From NCBI GenBank assembly GCA_902569865.1, contig CACFVT010000011.1:1-36168 (forward strand): a stretch of DNA of 36,168 nucleotides, in the 5' to 3' direction. A program made the translations under genes and the position numbers. Positions 8,621 to 16,586 of the stretch are shown here, piece by piece. The notes below the pieces were generated by a model that worked only from the letters and a program-made list of their open reading frames with translations, had not been told where the DNA came from and did no database searches. Origin of the DNA: an uncultured Alphaproteobacteria bacterium (GTDB lineage: Bacteria; Pseudomonadota; Alphaproteobacteria; HIMB59; GCA-002718135). Numbering within the stretch: the first letter of the stretch is position 1; each line of letters opens with the position of its first letter.

Positions 8621-9412
8621 TTATTTATAAAAAAGATACTCTGCATAACCTTTGTGAGGTCCTGATTTTCTTTTTGCATCCTCAACTTGATTTTTATCAT
8701 AACTAAAACCAATTTTTTTTAATGAATTAATAATAAAAATGTCTTCTTCTCTGTTTTCGTTAATTTCAATTAATACCGACTCTAAAGTAGGATCACTAAG
8801 AGTTTTTTTTGCTTCAGCTATTATTTTGCTTTCTATCCCGTCTACATCAATTTTTAGATATGAAGGAATTGGTAATTTCCACTTAAAACATAATTCGTCT
8901 AAAGTTGTAGAAAATATTCCTTGAGATACTTTGTTTGAAATTATTTTTAAAGTATTGTGATCTAAATAATTGATTCCCACAGTATGATGCGAAGATCCTG
9001 CTTCAAAAATACCTATTTGCAATTTTGTAAGCTCAGTTTTGTTTGAAATCCCAATTGGAAATGGTGATATAAGTTCATTCAAATTATTAATAACTAAATT
9101 TTGCATTAAATTTTGAAAATTATTGGATTCAGGTTCAAAAGCATAAACTTGCACCATTCTAGTTAATGCGGCATAAATTGAATACATGCCTACATTCGCA
9201 CCTACATCAAACATTGTTTTGTTTTTTTTAAAACTTCTAATCCACTTAATTGTAATTGGCTCTTTATTAAAAAGAGTTTCAGCCCTCCATAAAGTAGTCT
9301 TGTTTACAATATTGTATTTAATTAAATCATTTGTTATTGGGTCAGTAACACTAGCAGTTATTTTTTCTTGTTTGAGTTTTAATTTTTCAAATAGTTCATC
9401 ATTTTGATTCAT
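8621..9412 (-). CDS. FkbM-family methyltransferase
   Basis: This is a 263-residue SAM-dependent O-methyltransferase of the FkbM type. Motif I is FDVGANVGMYSIYAAL (about 68-83). The acidic SAM-ribose loop is YAFEPESNNF (about 90-99), and LKIDVDGIESKII is the FkbM-typical post-motif. Such enzymes methylate sugar hydroxyls in polysaccharides and glycosides. It lies 20 bases downstream of the 2OG-oxygenase gene on the same strand, so the two probably form a small operon. The acceptor cannot be inferred. Confidence 0.88.
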   Translation of the reverse strand: MNQNDELFEKLKLKQEKITASVTDPITNDLIKYNIVNKTTLWRAETLFNKEPITIKWIRSFKKNKTMFDVGANVGMYSIYAALTRMVQVYAFEPESNNFQNLMQNLVINNLNELISPFPIGISNKTELTKLQIGIFEAGSSHHTVGINYLDHNTLKIISNKVSQGIFSTTLDELCFKWKLPIPSYLKIDVDGIESKIIAEAKKTLSDPTLESVLIEINENREEDIFIINSLKKIGFSYDKNQVEDAKRKSGPHKGYAEYLFYK

Positions 9413-9432
9413 AAATATTTATATTTTTTAAA

Positions 9433-10149
9433 TTATTTATAGTAATAATTTAACAGTAACAAATTTCTCTCATAAGAACCCGTATTTATTGCACTAACAC
9501 CATGAAATGAAAAGTCTGTTCTTGGAAAAATAAATACTGAATTAGGTAAAAATTCTGCTAATTTAACTTCTTCAAATAATTTTTTTGTTTCTTCGTCTGA
9601 ATAGTGCCCATCTTGTGAAGAATTAAATTTAACATTATCTTTTAATTTATACATTGATGTCCCTATATGTTTGTGTGATTGGTCCTCAGGAAGATAAAAT
9701 AAAAAAGTCATAAATTTTTTATTTGTATCAGTATGGGCGCCAAGATTATATTTTGTTAAATCTTTTACTAAAGAAATTCTTAAGTCTATATTTTGTGGAT
9801 TAACTTTTGTTATTTTATCATTAAATTTTTTAGTAACTGAATTAAAAAACTCTACTGACATAAGACTTGTTACAACTTGTCCAAAAAAAGATTTTTGCTC
9901 TGGATGAAAAATTTTGAATGTATCTGGGGTTATATTTAATATATATCTCTCATCTGAATAATTTTTGGATACAGATTTAGTTTTATTAATTTGAATATAT
10001 TGATCTTTAGTAGGAAGATATTTTAAAATATTTAAATAAAATTCATTTGTAAAAAAATTGTTAATATATAGATGATAAAATGGATCATCATGCAATGTGC
10101 TATCTTCAATAGAATTGCAAATATTTTGGGTTTCTGCAGAAATATTCAT
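9433..10149 (-). CDS. 2-oxoglutarate/Fe(II)-dependent oxygenase-like protein
   Basis: This 238-residue protein has the arrangement expected of a prolyl-4-hydroxylase-like oxygenase. The iron ligands H139 and D141 are in GAHTDTNKKFMTFLFYLP, a distal H216 is in FSFHGV, and R228 sits 12 residues later as the 2-oxoglutarate-binding base. The facial triad is therefore intact. The substrate is unknown; homologues hydroxylate proteins, sugars or small molecules. It is upstream of, and probably cotranscribed with, the FkbM methyltransferase, which suggests paired modification of one glycan or metabolite (inference). Confidence 0.8.
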   Translation of the reverse strand: MNISAETQNICNSIEDSTLHDDPFYHLYINNFFTNEFYLNILKYLPTKDQYIQINKTKSVSKNYSDERYILNITPDTFKIFHPEQKSFFGQVVTSLMSVEFFNSVTKKFNDKITKVNPQNIDLRISLVKDLTKYNLGAHTDTNKKFMTFLFYLPEDQSHKHIGTSMYKLKDNVKFNSSQDGHYSDEETKKLFEEVKLAEFLPNSVFIFPRTDFSFHGVSAINTGSYERNLLLLNYYYK

Positions 10150-10247
10150 TTTTTTTCTTTAATCTAAATAAACATTAATAAGTTATTTAAGCTTTATATG
10201 TAATTAATAATCTTATAAATGTAATATTAGTTATATCTTATATTTTT

Positions 10248-10946
10248 ATGAAAAAAACAGCAGTATTTATAGCTTCAGGCAGTGGTATGGGTGCAGATGC
10301 AGCAAAACACTTATTTTCAAAAGGATTTGATATAGCTATAATGTCTTCATCTGGAAAAGGAGAAGAGTTGGCTCACAAATTAGGTGGGTTAGGATTCACA
10401 GGTTCAAACTTAATCCCCCATAACATTGAAAAGTTTATTGAAAAAGTTTTAACAAAATTTGGCAAAATAGATGTGCTTGTTAATAGTGCTGGACATGGTC
10501 CAAAAGGAGATATTTTAGAAATAAAAGATGAAGAGTGGATAAAAGGTATGGAGATATATCTTTTAAACGTTGTAAGATCTTCAAGAATAATTACCCCAAT
10601 AATGCAAAAACAAAAAAATGGTTCAATAATTAATATTTCTACTTTTGCAGCTTTTGAACCAGATCCAAGCTTTCCAACTTCAGGAGTTTTTAGATCTGGG
10701 CTAGCTAGTTTTACCAAACTTTATTCAGACAAATATGCCAAATACAATATTAGAATGAATAACATATTGCCTGGATTTATTGATAGCTTGCCTGAAAAAG
10801 AAGAATTTTTAAAACGAATACCTTTAAATCGTTATGGAAAAGTTAGTGAAATTTCTGCAGTTGTTGAAATGTTAGCCTCTAATGGTGGGGCCTATATAAC
10901 TGGCCAGAATATCCGTGTTGATGGTGGAATAACTCGTTCTGTTTAA
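10248..10946 (+). CDS. SDR-fold protein lacking the YxxxK catalytic pair
   Basis: This is a 232-residue short-chain dehydrogenase/reductase fold. The nucleotide-binding glycine motif SGSGMG is at 10-15, LVNSAG (about 77-82) replaces NNAG, and N107 and S131 are at the active-site positions. The C-terminal YITGQNIRVDGG is typical of the family. Where canonical enzymes have Tyr-x3-Lys, this protein reads F148-RSG-L152, so both the proton donor and the lysine are missing. It may be a non-redox binding protein or use different chemistry. I recall alphaproteobacterial relatives with the same replacement, so this looks like a family trait rather than decay. panB starts 10 bases downstream. Confidence 0.85.
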   Translation: MKKTAVFIASGSGMGADAAKHLFSKGFDIAIMSSSGKGEELAHKLGGLGFTGSNLIPHNIEKFIEKVLTKFGKIDVLVNSAGHGPKGDILEIKDEEWIKGMEIYLLNVVRSSRIITPIMQKQKNGSIINISTFAAFEPDPSFPTSGVFRSGLASFTKLYSDKYAKYNIRMNNILPGFIDSLPEKEEFLKRIPLNRYGKVSEISAVVEMLASNGGAYITGQNIRVDGGITRSV

Positions 10947-10956
10947 AATTATAAAA

Positions 10957-11748
10957 ATGCAAAAATTAAATTATAAAAATTTATTAATAAAAAAAAATAA
11001 AATTCCTATTACTTGTTTAACAGCTTATTCAAAACCATTAGCAAATATATTAGATGGAAAAATTGATTTAATTCTAATAGGTGACTCCCTTGGCACAACT
11101 TTATACGGAATGCAAAATACACGAGGTGTTACTATTGAAATGATAAAAAATCATGGAAAGGCTGTAGTGTTAAATACTAAATTTTCAATGACAATCATTG
11201 ATATGCCATACAATACCTATCGTAATAAAAACGAAGCATTGAATAATGCACAAGATATTTTAAATTTTACTAAAGCAGATTTTGTCAAAATTGAAACAGA
11301 TAAAAAAAATATTGGTATAGTTAAATATTTAACAAAGAATAAAATAAAAGTTGTTTCCCACATAGGGGTCACTCCCCAAAAATTTCAAGATTTTAGTAAA
11401 ATTAAAAGTGTAGGAAAAAATATAAAGGACAAAAATAATTTATTAAATCTAGCAAAAAAACTTGAAGATGCGGGATCTAAAATGATTGTGCTAGAATGTA
11501 TAGGTTTAGATACATCAAAAAAAATTACTGAAAATTTATCAATACCAACTATTGGCATAGGTTCTTCCAAATATTGTGATGGCCAAGTCTTAGTGATAGA
11601 TGATATTTTAAACTTTAATGCAAATAAAAAAAAACCAAAATTTATAAAAAATTATATTAACATAGAAAAAAATATAGATAATGCTGTCAAAAAATTTGTT
11701 AAAGAAGTTATAAATAAAAAATTTCCCTCAAAAAAATATTCTTATTAG
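10957..11748 (+). CDS. panB: 3-methyl-2-oxobutanoate hydroxymethyltransferase
   Basis: PanB transfers a hydroxymethyl group from 5,10-methylenetetrahydrofolate to 2-oxoisovalerate, giving ketopantoate for pantothenate and CoA. The 263 residues show the family's LTAYSKPLA, IGDSLG (metal-binding Asp), VVSHIGVTPQ, LECIG and IPTIGIGSSKYCDGQVLV segments. The usual partner panC is not adjacent. The gene follows the SDR gene by 10 bases and converges with the carbonic anhydrase gene, with only 3 bases between stops. Lysine and asparagine are unusually frequent, in keeping with the AT-rich base composition. Confidence 0.95.
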   Translation: MQKLNYKNLLIKKNKIPITCLTAYSKPLANILDGKIDLILIGDSLGTTLYGMQNTRGVTIEMIKNHGKAVVLNTKFSMTIIDMPYNTYRNKNEALNNAQDILNFTKADFVKIETDKKNIGIVKYLTKNKIKVVSHIGVTPQKFQDFSKIKSVGKNIKDKNNLLNLAKKLEDAGSKMIVLECIGLDTSKKITENLSIPTIGIGSSKYCDGQVLVIDDILNFNANKKKPKFIKNYINIEKNIDNAVKKFVKEVINKKFPSKKYSY

Positions 11749-11751
11749 TAT

Positions 11752-12396
11752 TTAAAGATTTTCAAAGTATTCAGTAATTGGATTTAAAAACTTTAGTCTA
11801 CCAGATCCAATATCATAAATTAATCCATGAATTGATAAATTTTTATCTTCAACTGCTTTTTTAATATACGGAAAACTAAACAAATTCATTAGTGAATTTT
11901 TTATACTTTCTTCCTCAAGTTGCTCAATTTGTTTTGCTTTGGAAACATCTTTTGTAATTTTATTAAATACGGGCAAAAGTATTCTCAGCCATTTATTTAT
12001 AAATTCATAATCTACATTTGGTTTATTTGAATAAAGGTCGTGCGCACTTTTAATGCCCCCGCAGTCTGTATGACCTAATAAAATTAAATGTTTAATTTTC
12101 AGTTCTTTTACAGCGTATTCAATAGCTGCTGAAGTTCCATGACTGTCACCATTAAGAGAGTGCGGTGGCACAAGATTTGCAATGTTTCTATGAATAAAAA
12201 ACTCTCCTGCATCTGCTCCAAAAATAGAAGTTGCATGAACTCTAGAGTCACAGCATGAAATTAACATTGATGAAGGATTCTGACCTAAAGATGCCAAATC
12301 TTTAAAATGATCTTCACTACTTAAATACAAGGTAGATTTCCAATTTCTGTATCGGCTAACTAAAAAATCTGGAAGTGGGGCAAGTTTGTTAATCAT
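11752..12396 (-). CDS. Beta-class carbonic anhydrase
   Basis: This enzyme interconverts CO2 and bicarbonate and supplies bicarbonate to carboxylases. The 214-residue protein has the full zinc set: C48, D50 and R52 in CCDSR, then H109 and C112 in LLGHTDCGG. The segment GEFFIHRNIANLVPP is also characteristic. It is a single gene, convergent with panB and divergent from the dus gene. The 93-bp spacer upstream has no clear operator. Confidence 0.94.
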   Translation of the reverse strand: MINKLAPLPDFLVSRYRNWKSTLYLSSEDHFKDLASLGQNPSSMLISCCDSRVHATSIFGADAGEFFIHRNIANLVPPHSLNGDSHGTSAAIEYAVKELKIKHLILLGHTDCGGIKSAHDLYSNKPNVDYEFINKWLRILLPVFNKITKDVSKAKQIEQLEEESIKNSLMNLFSFPYIKKAVEDKNLSIHGLIYDIGSGRLKFLNPITEYFENL

Positions 12397-12464
12397 AATA
12401 TGCTTATATTTTTAATTTTATATTAACTAATTATTGTAGGCAAGGAATTACAAGTTTATTTAGA

Positions 12465-12470
12465 TATAAT
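12465..12470 (+). promoter_or_regulatory. Putative -10 box for the dus gene
   Basis: A perfect TATAAT sits 22 bases before the dus ATG. No good -35 is found at normal spacing, so this is a weak call in AT-rich DNA. Confidence 0.25.
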
Positions 12471-12492
12471 ATTTTTAAAATGTGTTTTAGTG

Positions 12493-13479
12493 ATGAAAAA
12501 AATTATTGATAGAAAATTTTGTGTAGCTCCAATGATGGGTTATACAACGCCATACGCAAGAAAACTCTATAGAATTTTATCAAAAAAAACATTTTTGTTT
12601 TCTGAGATGATTGCTTCGAAAACACTTATTCATTCAAAAGACATTAGCTCAATAATAGCAAACGAATCTCAAAACCCAATTGCACTTCAAGTAGGGGGTT
12701 CTGAATATAAAGACCTACGACTAAGTTCTAGATTAGCCTATGAGCTAAATTATGATGAAATAAATTTAAATGTTGGCTGTCCTAGTAAAGCTGTACAAAA
12801 GGGAAGTTTTGGTGCATGTCTAATGAAAGACAAATTGCTAGTAAAAAATTGCCTAGATGCAATGCAAATTAATAGGAACATTGAAGTTTCAATTAAATGT
12901 AGAATAGGTCTTGGAAAAGATTTTAATTATGAATTTTTTGAAGAATTTATTGATGAAATTTTGAAAAGTGGAATTAGGTTAGTTTATGTCCATGCTAGAA
13001 ATGCAATTTTAAATGGAATAAGCCCAAAGGGAAATAGAAATATACCCCCTCTAAATTATGACTTTGTTTCAAAAATTAAATCTAAATACCAAAACACTAC
13101 TTTTATCTTAAACGGCGGGATTGATAGTATGAATAAAGCATTAGAGTTATCTAAGCTACATGATGGAGTTATGGTAGGAAGATTAATACAAAGTAATCCT
13201 TTTTGTCTTAAAAATGTTGATAGACAATTCTATAACCAAAAAAATAATTATATTATTTCTGACAAAACTATAAAAGATTACTTTAATTTTATAAGACCTA
13301 AATTTGGTAAAGACTCCGTATATAGGTTGTTAAGCCCATTATTAAATATTTTTTTTGGAGTGCCTAATTCTAAAGAATTTAAAATTGAAATTCACTCAAG
13401 AATGCAGGAAAACAATTTTGAAATACTTGAAAAAATATTTCTTAATTTTATAAAAGAAAAGAAAATATTAATTAACTAA
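12493..13479 (+). CDS. dusA: tRNA-dihydrouridine synthase (DusA-type)
   Basis: This is an FMN-dependent TIM-barrel enzyme that reduces uridine in the tRNA D-loop. APMMGYTTPYARKLYRIL opens the protein and matches DusA rather than DusB (normally APMxGVTD). NVGCPSKAVQKGSFGACLM carries the catalytic cysteine C96. IKCRIG, VHARNA and LNGGI line the barrel. The start is taken at the ATG at 12493; a GTG one codon upstream is also in frame. At 328 residues the length is normal. Its TAA interleaves with the TAG of the convergent PagL-like gene in CTAA at 13476-13479. Confidence 0.93.
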   Translation: MKKIIDRKFCVAPMMGYTTPYARKLYRILSKKTFLFSEMIASKTLIHSKDISSIIANESQNPIALQVGGSEYKDLRLSSRLAYELNYDEINLNVGCPSKAVQKGSFGACLMKDKLLVKNCLDAMQINRNIEVSIKCRIGLGKDFNYEFFEEFIDEILKSGIRLVYVHARNAILNGISPKGNRNIPPLNYDFVSKIKSKYQNTTFILNGGIDSMNKALELSKLHDGVMVGRLIQSNPFCLKNVDRQFYNQKNNYIISDKTIKDYFNFIRPKFGKDSVYRLLSPLLNIFFGVPNSKEFKIEIHSRMQENNFEILEKIFLNFIKEKKILIN

Positions 13480-14009
13480 AAAGGTTTTTGATAAGACAGA
13501 CTAATAATTTCTGCACCAGGATTTTTATTGCCAATATTCGCATTAGATATGTGACCAAGTGAAAAACCAATTCTATCATCATTATTTAACTGATAGCTTA
13601 ATTCTAAAGTTGTTCTAAACTCTAATTTATTTCCCAATTTTTTACCATTTCCATCATCATAATAACCTAAACCAAAACTAGGAGTAAAATTCCATTTATT
13701 TTCTTTTCCAATAAAAAGTTTTCCTAAATTATCTTCTAGGTATATACCTCCTAAAAAGTAAATTGCAGAATCTGATGTTGCTTCAATTCCAAAAAATGGT
13801 TTTAGATAAAAAAAATTATCTTCTTCGGGACCTATATCAAATAATGTGTTATCAAAACGTCTTTCATATCTAATGTCTGTAGCATAGTTAGATGATGATC
13901 CATCAAACTTAACATCATATATTCCTAAGCCAAAGACATCATAACCCTGAGCAGATAAAGTAGAAGTTTTAAATAATAAAACAATAATAAACAAAAAAGA
14001 ACGAAACAT
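13476..14009 (-). CDS. pagL: PagL-like lipid A 3-O-deacylase (outer-membrane beta-barrel)
   Basis: This 177-residue secreted protein has a signal peptide (about 1-20, ending STLSA), amphipathic strands and a C-terminal Phe, as expected for an outer-membrane beta-barrel. The segment GHISNANIGNKNPGAE gives H153, S155 and E167. Their spacing (+2, +14) is the same as the catalytic His-Ser-Glu triad of PagL. PagL removes the 3-position acyl chain of lipid A and so remodels the outer leaflet. Overall identity to characterised PagL is probably low. It lies 31 bases downstream of rpoH on the same strand, so it may be read through with the heat-shock sigma gene. Confidence 0.8.
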   Translation of the reverse strand: MFRSFLFIIVLLFKTSTLSAQGYDVFGLGIYDVKFDGSSSNYATDIRYERRFDNTLFDIGPEEDNFFYLKPFFGIEATSDSAIYFLGGIYLEDNLGKLFIGKENKWNFTPSFGLGYYDDGNGKKLGNKLEFRTTLELSYQLNNDDRIGFSLGHISNANIGNKNPGAEIISLSYQKPF

Positions 14010-14040
14010 AATTTAACTTTATTTTATAGAAACAAAAGTA

Positions 14041-14904
14041 TCAAATAAAAAATTCTTTTTTTTGTTGAGAAATTTTAAGAATTATTATTTTTAATTTTTC
14101 TAGTGCCTTTGTCTCAATTTGCCTTACGCGTTCTTTACTTATTTTAAGCATTTGCCCTAATTCATCTAAAGTAATGCTTTTTTCTCTAAGTTTTCTTAAC
14201 TTAATAATTGTTCTTTCTCTTTCGTTAAGTGTTAAAATAGCCTTCTCTATATAATTTTTTTTAATTTTACCATCATTGAAATCTTGAAATGATTCTTCAG
14301 GATTAGCTCTATCATCTTCTAATAAACTCATAAGATCATTTTCTGAATCATTATCAATTTTTTGATTAAGAAATACATCTCCACCACTTAGTCTAGATTC
14401 CATATTTTGGACCTCAAAGTTTTTTACATTTAGGATTTCTGAAACTTTATCAATTTCTTTTTGACCCATATAATCAGAAGATACATTACTTATTTGTTTT
14501 TTTATTTTTCTTAAGTTAAAGAAAAGAGCTTTTTGAGATGCTGTTGAGCCAGTTTTGACTACAGACCAATTTTTTAAAATATAATCTTGGATTGATGCTC
14601 TAATCCACCACGAAGCGTAAGTGGATAACCTAAAACCTTTAGAGATATCAAATTTTTCTAGAGCATGCATTATTCCTAAAACACCCTCATGAATAAGATC
14701 ATCAAGTGGCAATCCATAGCTTTTGTATTTTTTTGCGAAAGAAACAGCTAATCTCAAATATGAATTTAATATAACTTTTAAGGATTCTGAATTTCTTTTA
14801 TTTCTCCAGTTTTCTATATGATAATATTCTTCTTTTTTATCAAGTATTTTAGATTTCTTAGAAAACTCAACCAAATTATTTGAGACTAATGTTTTAATTG
14901 TCAT
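14041..14904 (-). CDS. rpoH: RNA polymerase sigma-32 factor RpoH
   Basis: This is the heat-shock sigma factor. Region 2 contains LPLDDLIHEGVLGIMHALEKF and STYASWWIRASIQDYIL. Directly after it, NWSVVKTGSTASQKALFFNL is the 'RpoH box' that sets sigma-32 apart from the housekeeping sigma. Region 4 has LTLNERERTIIKLR and the helix-turn-helix TLDELGQMLKISKERVRQIE. I use the ATG at 14904 (287 residues); an in-frame TTG at 14922 would add six residues, and neither has a convincing ribosome-binding site. It follows the carD-phosphoesterase genes with a gap of about 33 bases and precedes the PagL-like gene. Confidence 0.95.
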   Translation of the reverse strand: MTIKTLVSNNLVEFSKKSKILDKKEEYYHIENWRNKRNSESLKVILNSYLRLAVSFAKKYKSYGLPLDDLIHEGVLGIMHALEKFDISKGFRLSTYASWWIRASIQDYILKNWSVVKTGSTASQKALFFNLRKIKKQISNVSSDYMGQKEIDKVSEILNVKNFEVQNMESRLSGGDVFLNQKIDNDSENDLMSLLEDDRANPEESFQDFNDGKIKKNYIEKAILTLNERERTIIKLRKLREKSITLDELGQMLKISKERVRQIETKALEKLKIIILKISQQKKEFFI

Positions 14905-14937
14905 ATACTTAGTTATACGCAAAAATTTTAATTTAGA

Positions 14938-15750
14938 TCATTTTGATTCAAATAATTCTATAATGTCTCCATTTTTACTAAAAATACCTGCTAAAATCTT
15001 TTTATTATTAAGTGGTTGTTTAAAAAGTGTACATAAAACACTAGTTTTAGAATTCTCAATGTCATTATGATGATTTGACTGATAACCCCTTACTATTCTT
15101 TTAAATGATAAATAAGGCTTGTTAATCTGAGAAAAATTTTGATAACCCCACCAAAAGCAATCATTTTGTGCAGATAATGGTCTTGAGAGATCCACGCCCC
15201 TGTTTACAAATAATACATCTTTTGTTTCTGTATATGCAGCATGCTTTAAATTTGAAAAAAATTCCTTATGTCCAGGATTTGATGCTATCTCATAATTCAA
15301 CTTAGTAGTTAGTTTATTTATTTTAATGGTTCCTTGTAGTGCAATTTTTCTAAATTCATCAGGATTAAATCCATATGAAATTATTGTTTGATCTACACCA
15401 TGGCTAAAAACCCAATTTAAAATTTCTGTTGGATTAGGAGCAATATGTAATTGAAGAAGCTTACTAAGCATTTCTTCTTGTGCCCCTCTAAGAAAAACTA
15501 TGTCTTTATTTTTTAATTTATATTTTGCCATAAGTTTAAATCTTAATTTTAAAACTTCAGTAATAATTTCTTTAGATTTATTTTCAAACCCTATTACATT
15601 GCCTAAAAAAATTAATTTATCACCTATTTCAAAGTTCGATAAAATATATTTTTTAATTGAATAAAATGATTCTAAACTTGAATGCAAAGAACCAATTGCC
15701 CAAACTTTGTTTGTTTTTTGTAATTCTAAAAACTTACTAGTGTTGTCCAA
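14938..15750 (-). CDS. Metallophosphoesterase-like protein with degenerate metal site
   Basis: This 270-residue protein has the layout of a PPP/diadenosine-tetraphosphatase-type phosphoesterase, but most metal ligands are replaced. GDxHG reads GSLHSS (20-25; only the His kept), GDxxDRG reads GNVIGF (50-55), GNHE reads RGAQEE (88-93), and the late HGHT-like motif reads RGYQSN. Canonical hydrolase activity is therefore unlikely. The position beside carD, and the blocks FLRGAQEEML and LQLHIAPNP, fit a conserved alphaproteobacterial family found next to carD, as far as I recall. The start is a TTG directly after the carD TAG, because no Met follows until residue 74. A regulatory or binding role is inference. 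Confidence 0.75.
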   Translation of the reverse strand: MDNTSKFLELQKTNKVWAIGSLHSSLESFYSIKKYILSNFEIGDKLIFLGNVIGFENKSKEIITEVLKLRFKLMAKYKLKNKDIVFLRGAQEEMLSKLLQLHIAPNPTEILNWVFSHGVDQTIISYGFNPDEFRKIALQGTIKINKLTTKLNYEIASNPGHKEFFSNLKHAAYTETKDVLFVNRGVDLSRPLSAQNDCFWWGYQNFSQINKPYLSFKRIVRGYQSNHHNDIENSKTSVLCTLFKQPLNNKKILAGIFSKNGDIIELFESK

Positions 15751-16251
15751 CTACTTATTTCTTAATATTGATTCAATTTTTTCGGTAGATTGAAAGTAAT
15801 CTGTTTTTTCAACAGCAGCTACTTCTCTAGCCAATCTTTCAATTGCAATCTGAAACATTTGTCTTTCACTGTAAGATTGTTCAGCTTGACTGGTTTTTCT
15901 AAATAAATCCCTAACTACTTCTGCTATTTTAATTGGATCACCAGAAAAAATTTTTGCATCATATTCTTGAGCTCTTCTACTCCACATAATCCGTCTTATT
16001 TTTGGTTTTAATTTTAAAATATTCAATACTTCTTCAATAATTTTTTTTGAAGAAATTTTTCTTAAACCCACCTCTTCAAGCTTATCTGTTGGAACTCTAA
16101 TGGTTAATTTTGATTGTTCCATTTTAACAACATAAAAATTTGTTTTAATGCTTTCTATTTCCATTGTTTCGATTTTTGTAATTTCACCTACACCATGCTT
16201 TGGGTATACGACAGTTTCACCTTCTTTAAATTGTGTGGTTTTTTTTACCAT
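15751..16251 (-). CDS. carD: CarD-family transcription regulator
   Basis: CarD proteins bind the RNA polymerase beta subunit through an N-terminal Tudor-like domain and stabilise open promoter complexes. The 166 residues begin with FKEGETVVYPKHGVGEITKI, the RNA-polymerase interaction domain signature. A helical C-terminal DNA-binding domain follows (about 75-160), including RRAQEYDAKIFSGDP and YSERQMFQIAIERLAREVA. It starts 2 bases after the fdxA stop and abuts the next gene with no gap, so it is inside an operon with ferredoxin, helicase and phosphoesterase-like genes, as in many alphaproteobacteria. Confidence 0.95.
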   Translation of the reverse strand: MVKKTTQFKEGETVVYPKHGVGEITKIETMEIESIKTNFYVVKMEQSKLTIRVPTDKLEEVGLRKISSKKIIEEVLNILKLKPKIRRIMWSRRAQEYDAKIFSGDPIKIAEVVRDLFRKTSQAEQSYSERQMFQIAIERLAREVAAVEKTDYFQSTEKIESILRNK

Positions 16252-16253
16252 AT

Positions 16254-16586
16254 TTATTTACCTGATTTTTCACTAAAATAGTCTTGAAATTTATTTTGAA
16301 TACCTTGCCATTTCTTAGCATCAATAGGTGGTTCTTTTTTTTCAATAATTACAGGCCATATCTCCGAATACTTACGATTAATTTCTGCCCATTTTTCCAT
16401 TCCATCTTCTGTGTCAGAATGAATTGCATCAATAGGGCACTCTGGTTCACAGACTCCACAATCAATACATTCATCTGGATGTATAACTAACATATTTTCA
16501 CCTTCATAAAAACAATCTACAGGACAAACTTCAACACAATCCATATGTTTACATTTTATACAATTTTCATCAACTACATATGTCAT
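16254..16586 (-). CDS. fdxA: 7Fe ferredoxin FdxA
   Basis: This is a 110-residue soluble electron carrier with one 3Fe-4S and one 4Fe-4S cluster. Cysteines at 9, 17 and 50 match the 3Fe-4S ligands. Those at 21, 40, 43 and 46 match the 4Fe-4S set. C12 and C25 are the usual extra ones of the Azotobacter FdI type. The C-terminal extension with [16 protein letters not shown] is typical of FdxA. Its ATG overlaps the stop of the upstream TerB-like gene by 4 bases. Its redox partner cannot be told from context. Confidence 0.95.
   Translation of the reverse strand: MTYVVDENCIKCKHMDCVEVCPVDCFYEGENMLVIHPDECIDCGVCEPECPIDAIHSDTEDGMEKWAEINRKYSEIWPVIIEKKEPPIDAKKWQGIQNKFQDYFSEKSGK

Noticed and set aside
10373-10717. 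Long antisense reading frame within the SDR gene
   Set aside because: It mirrors a strong conserved coding sequence on the other strand, resembles no family and has no ribosome-binding site. Other antisense frames inside dapF, pgk, acnA, ccmB and the binding-protein gene were rejected on the same grounds.
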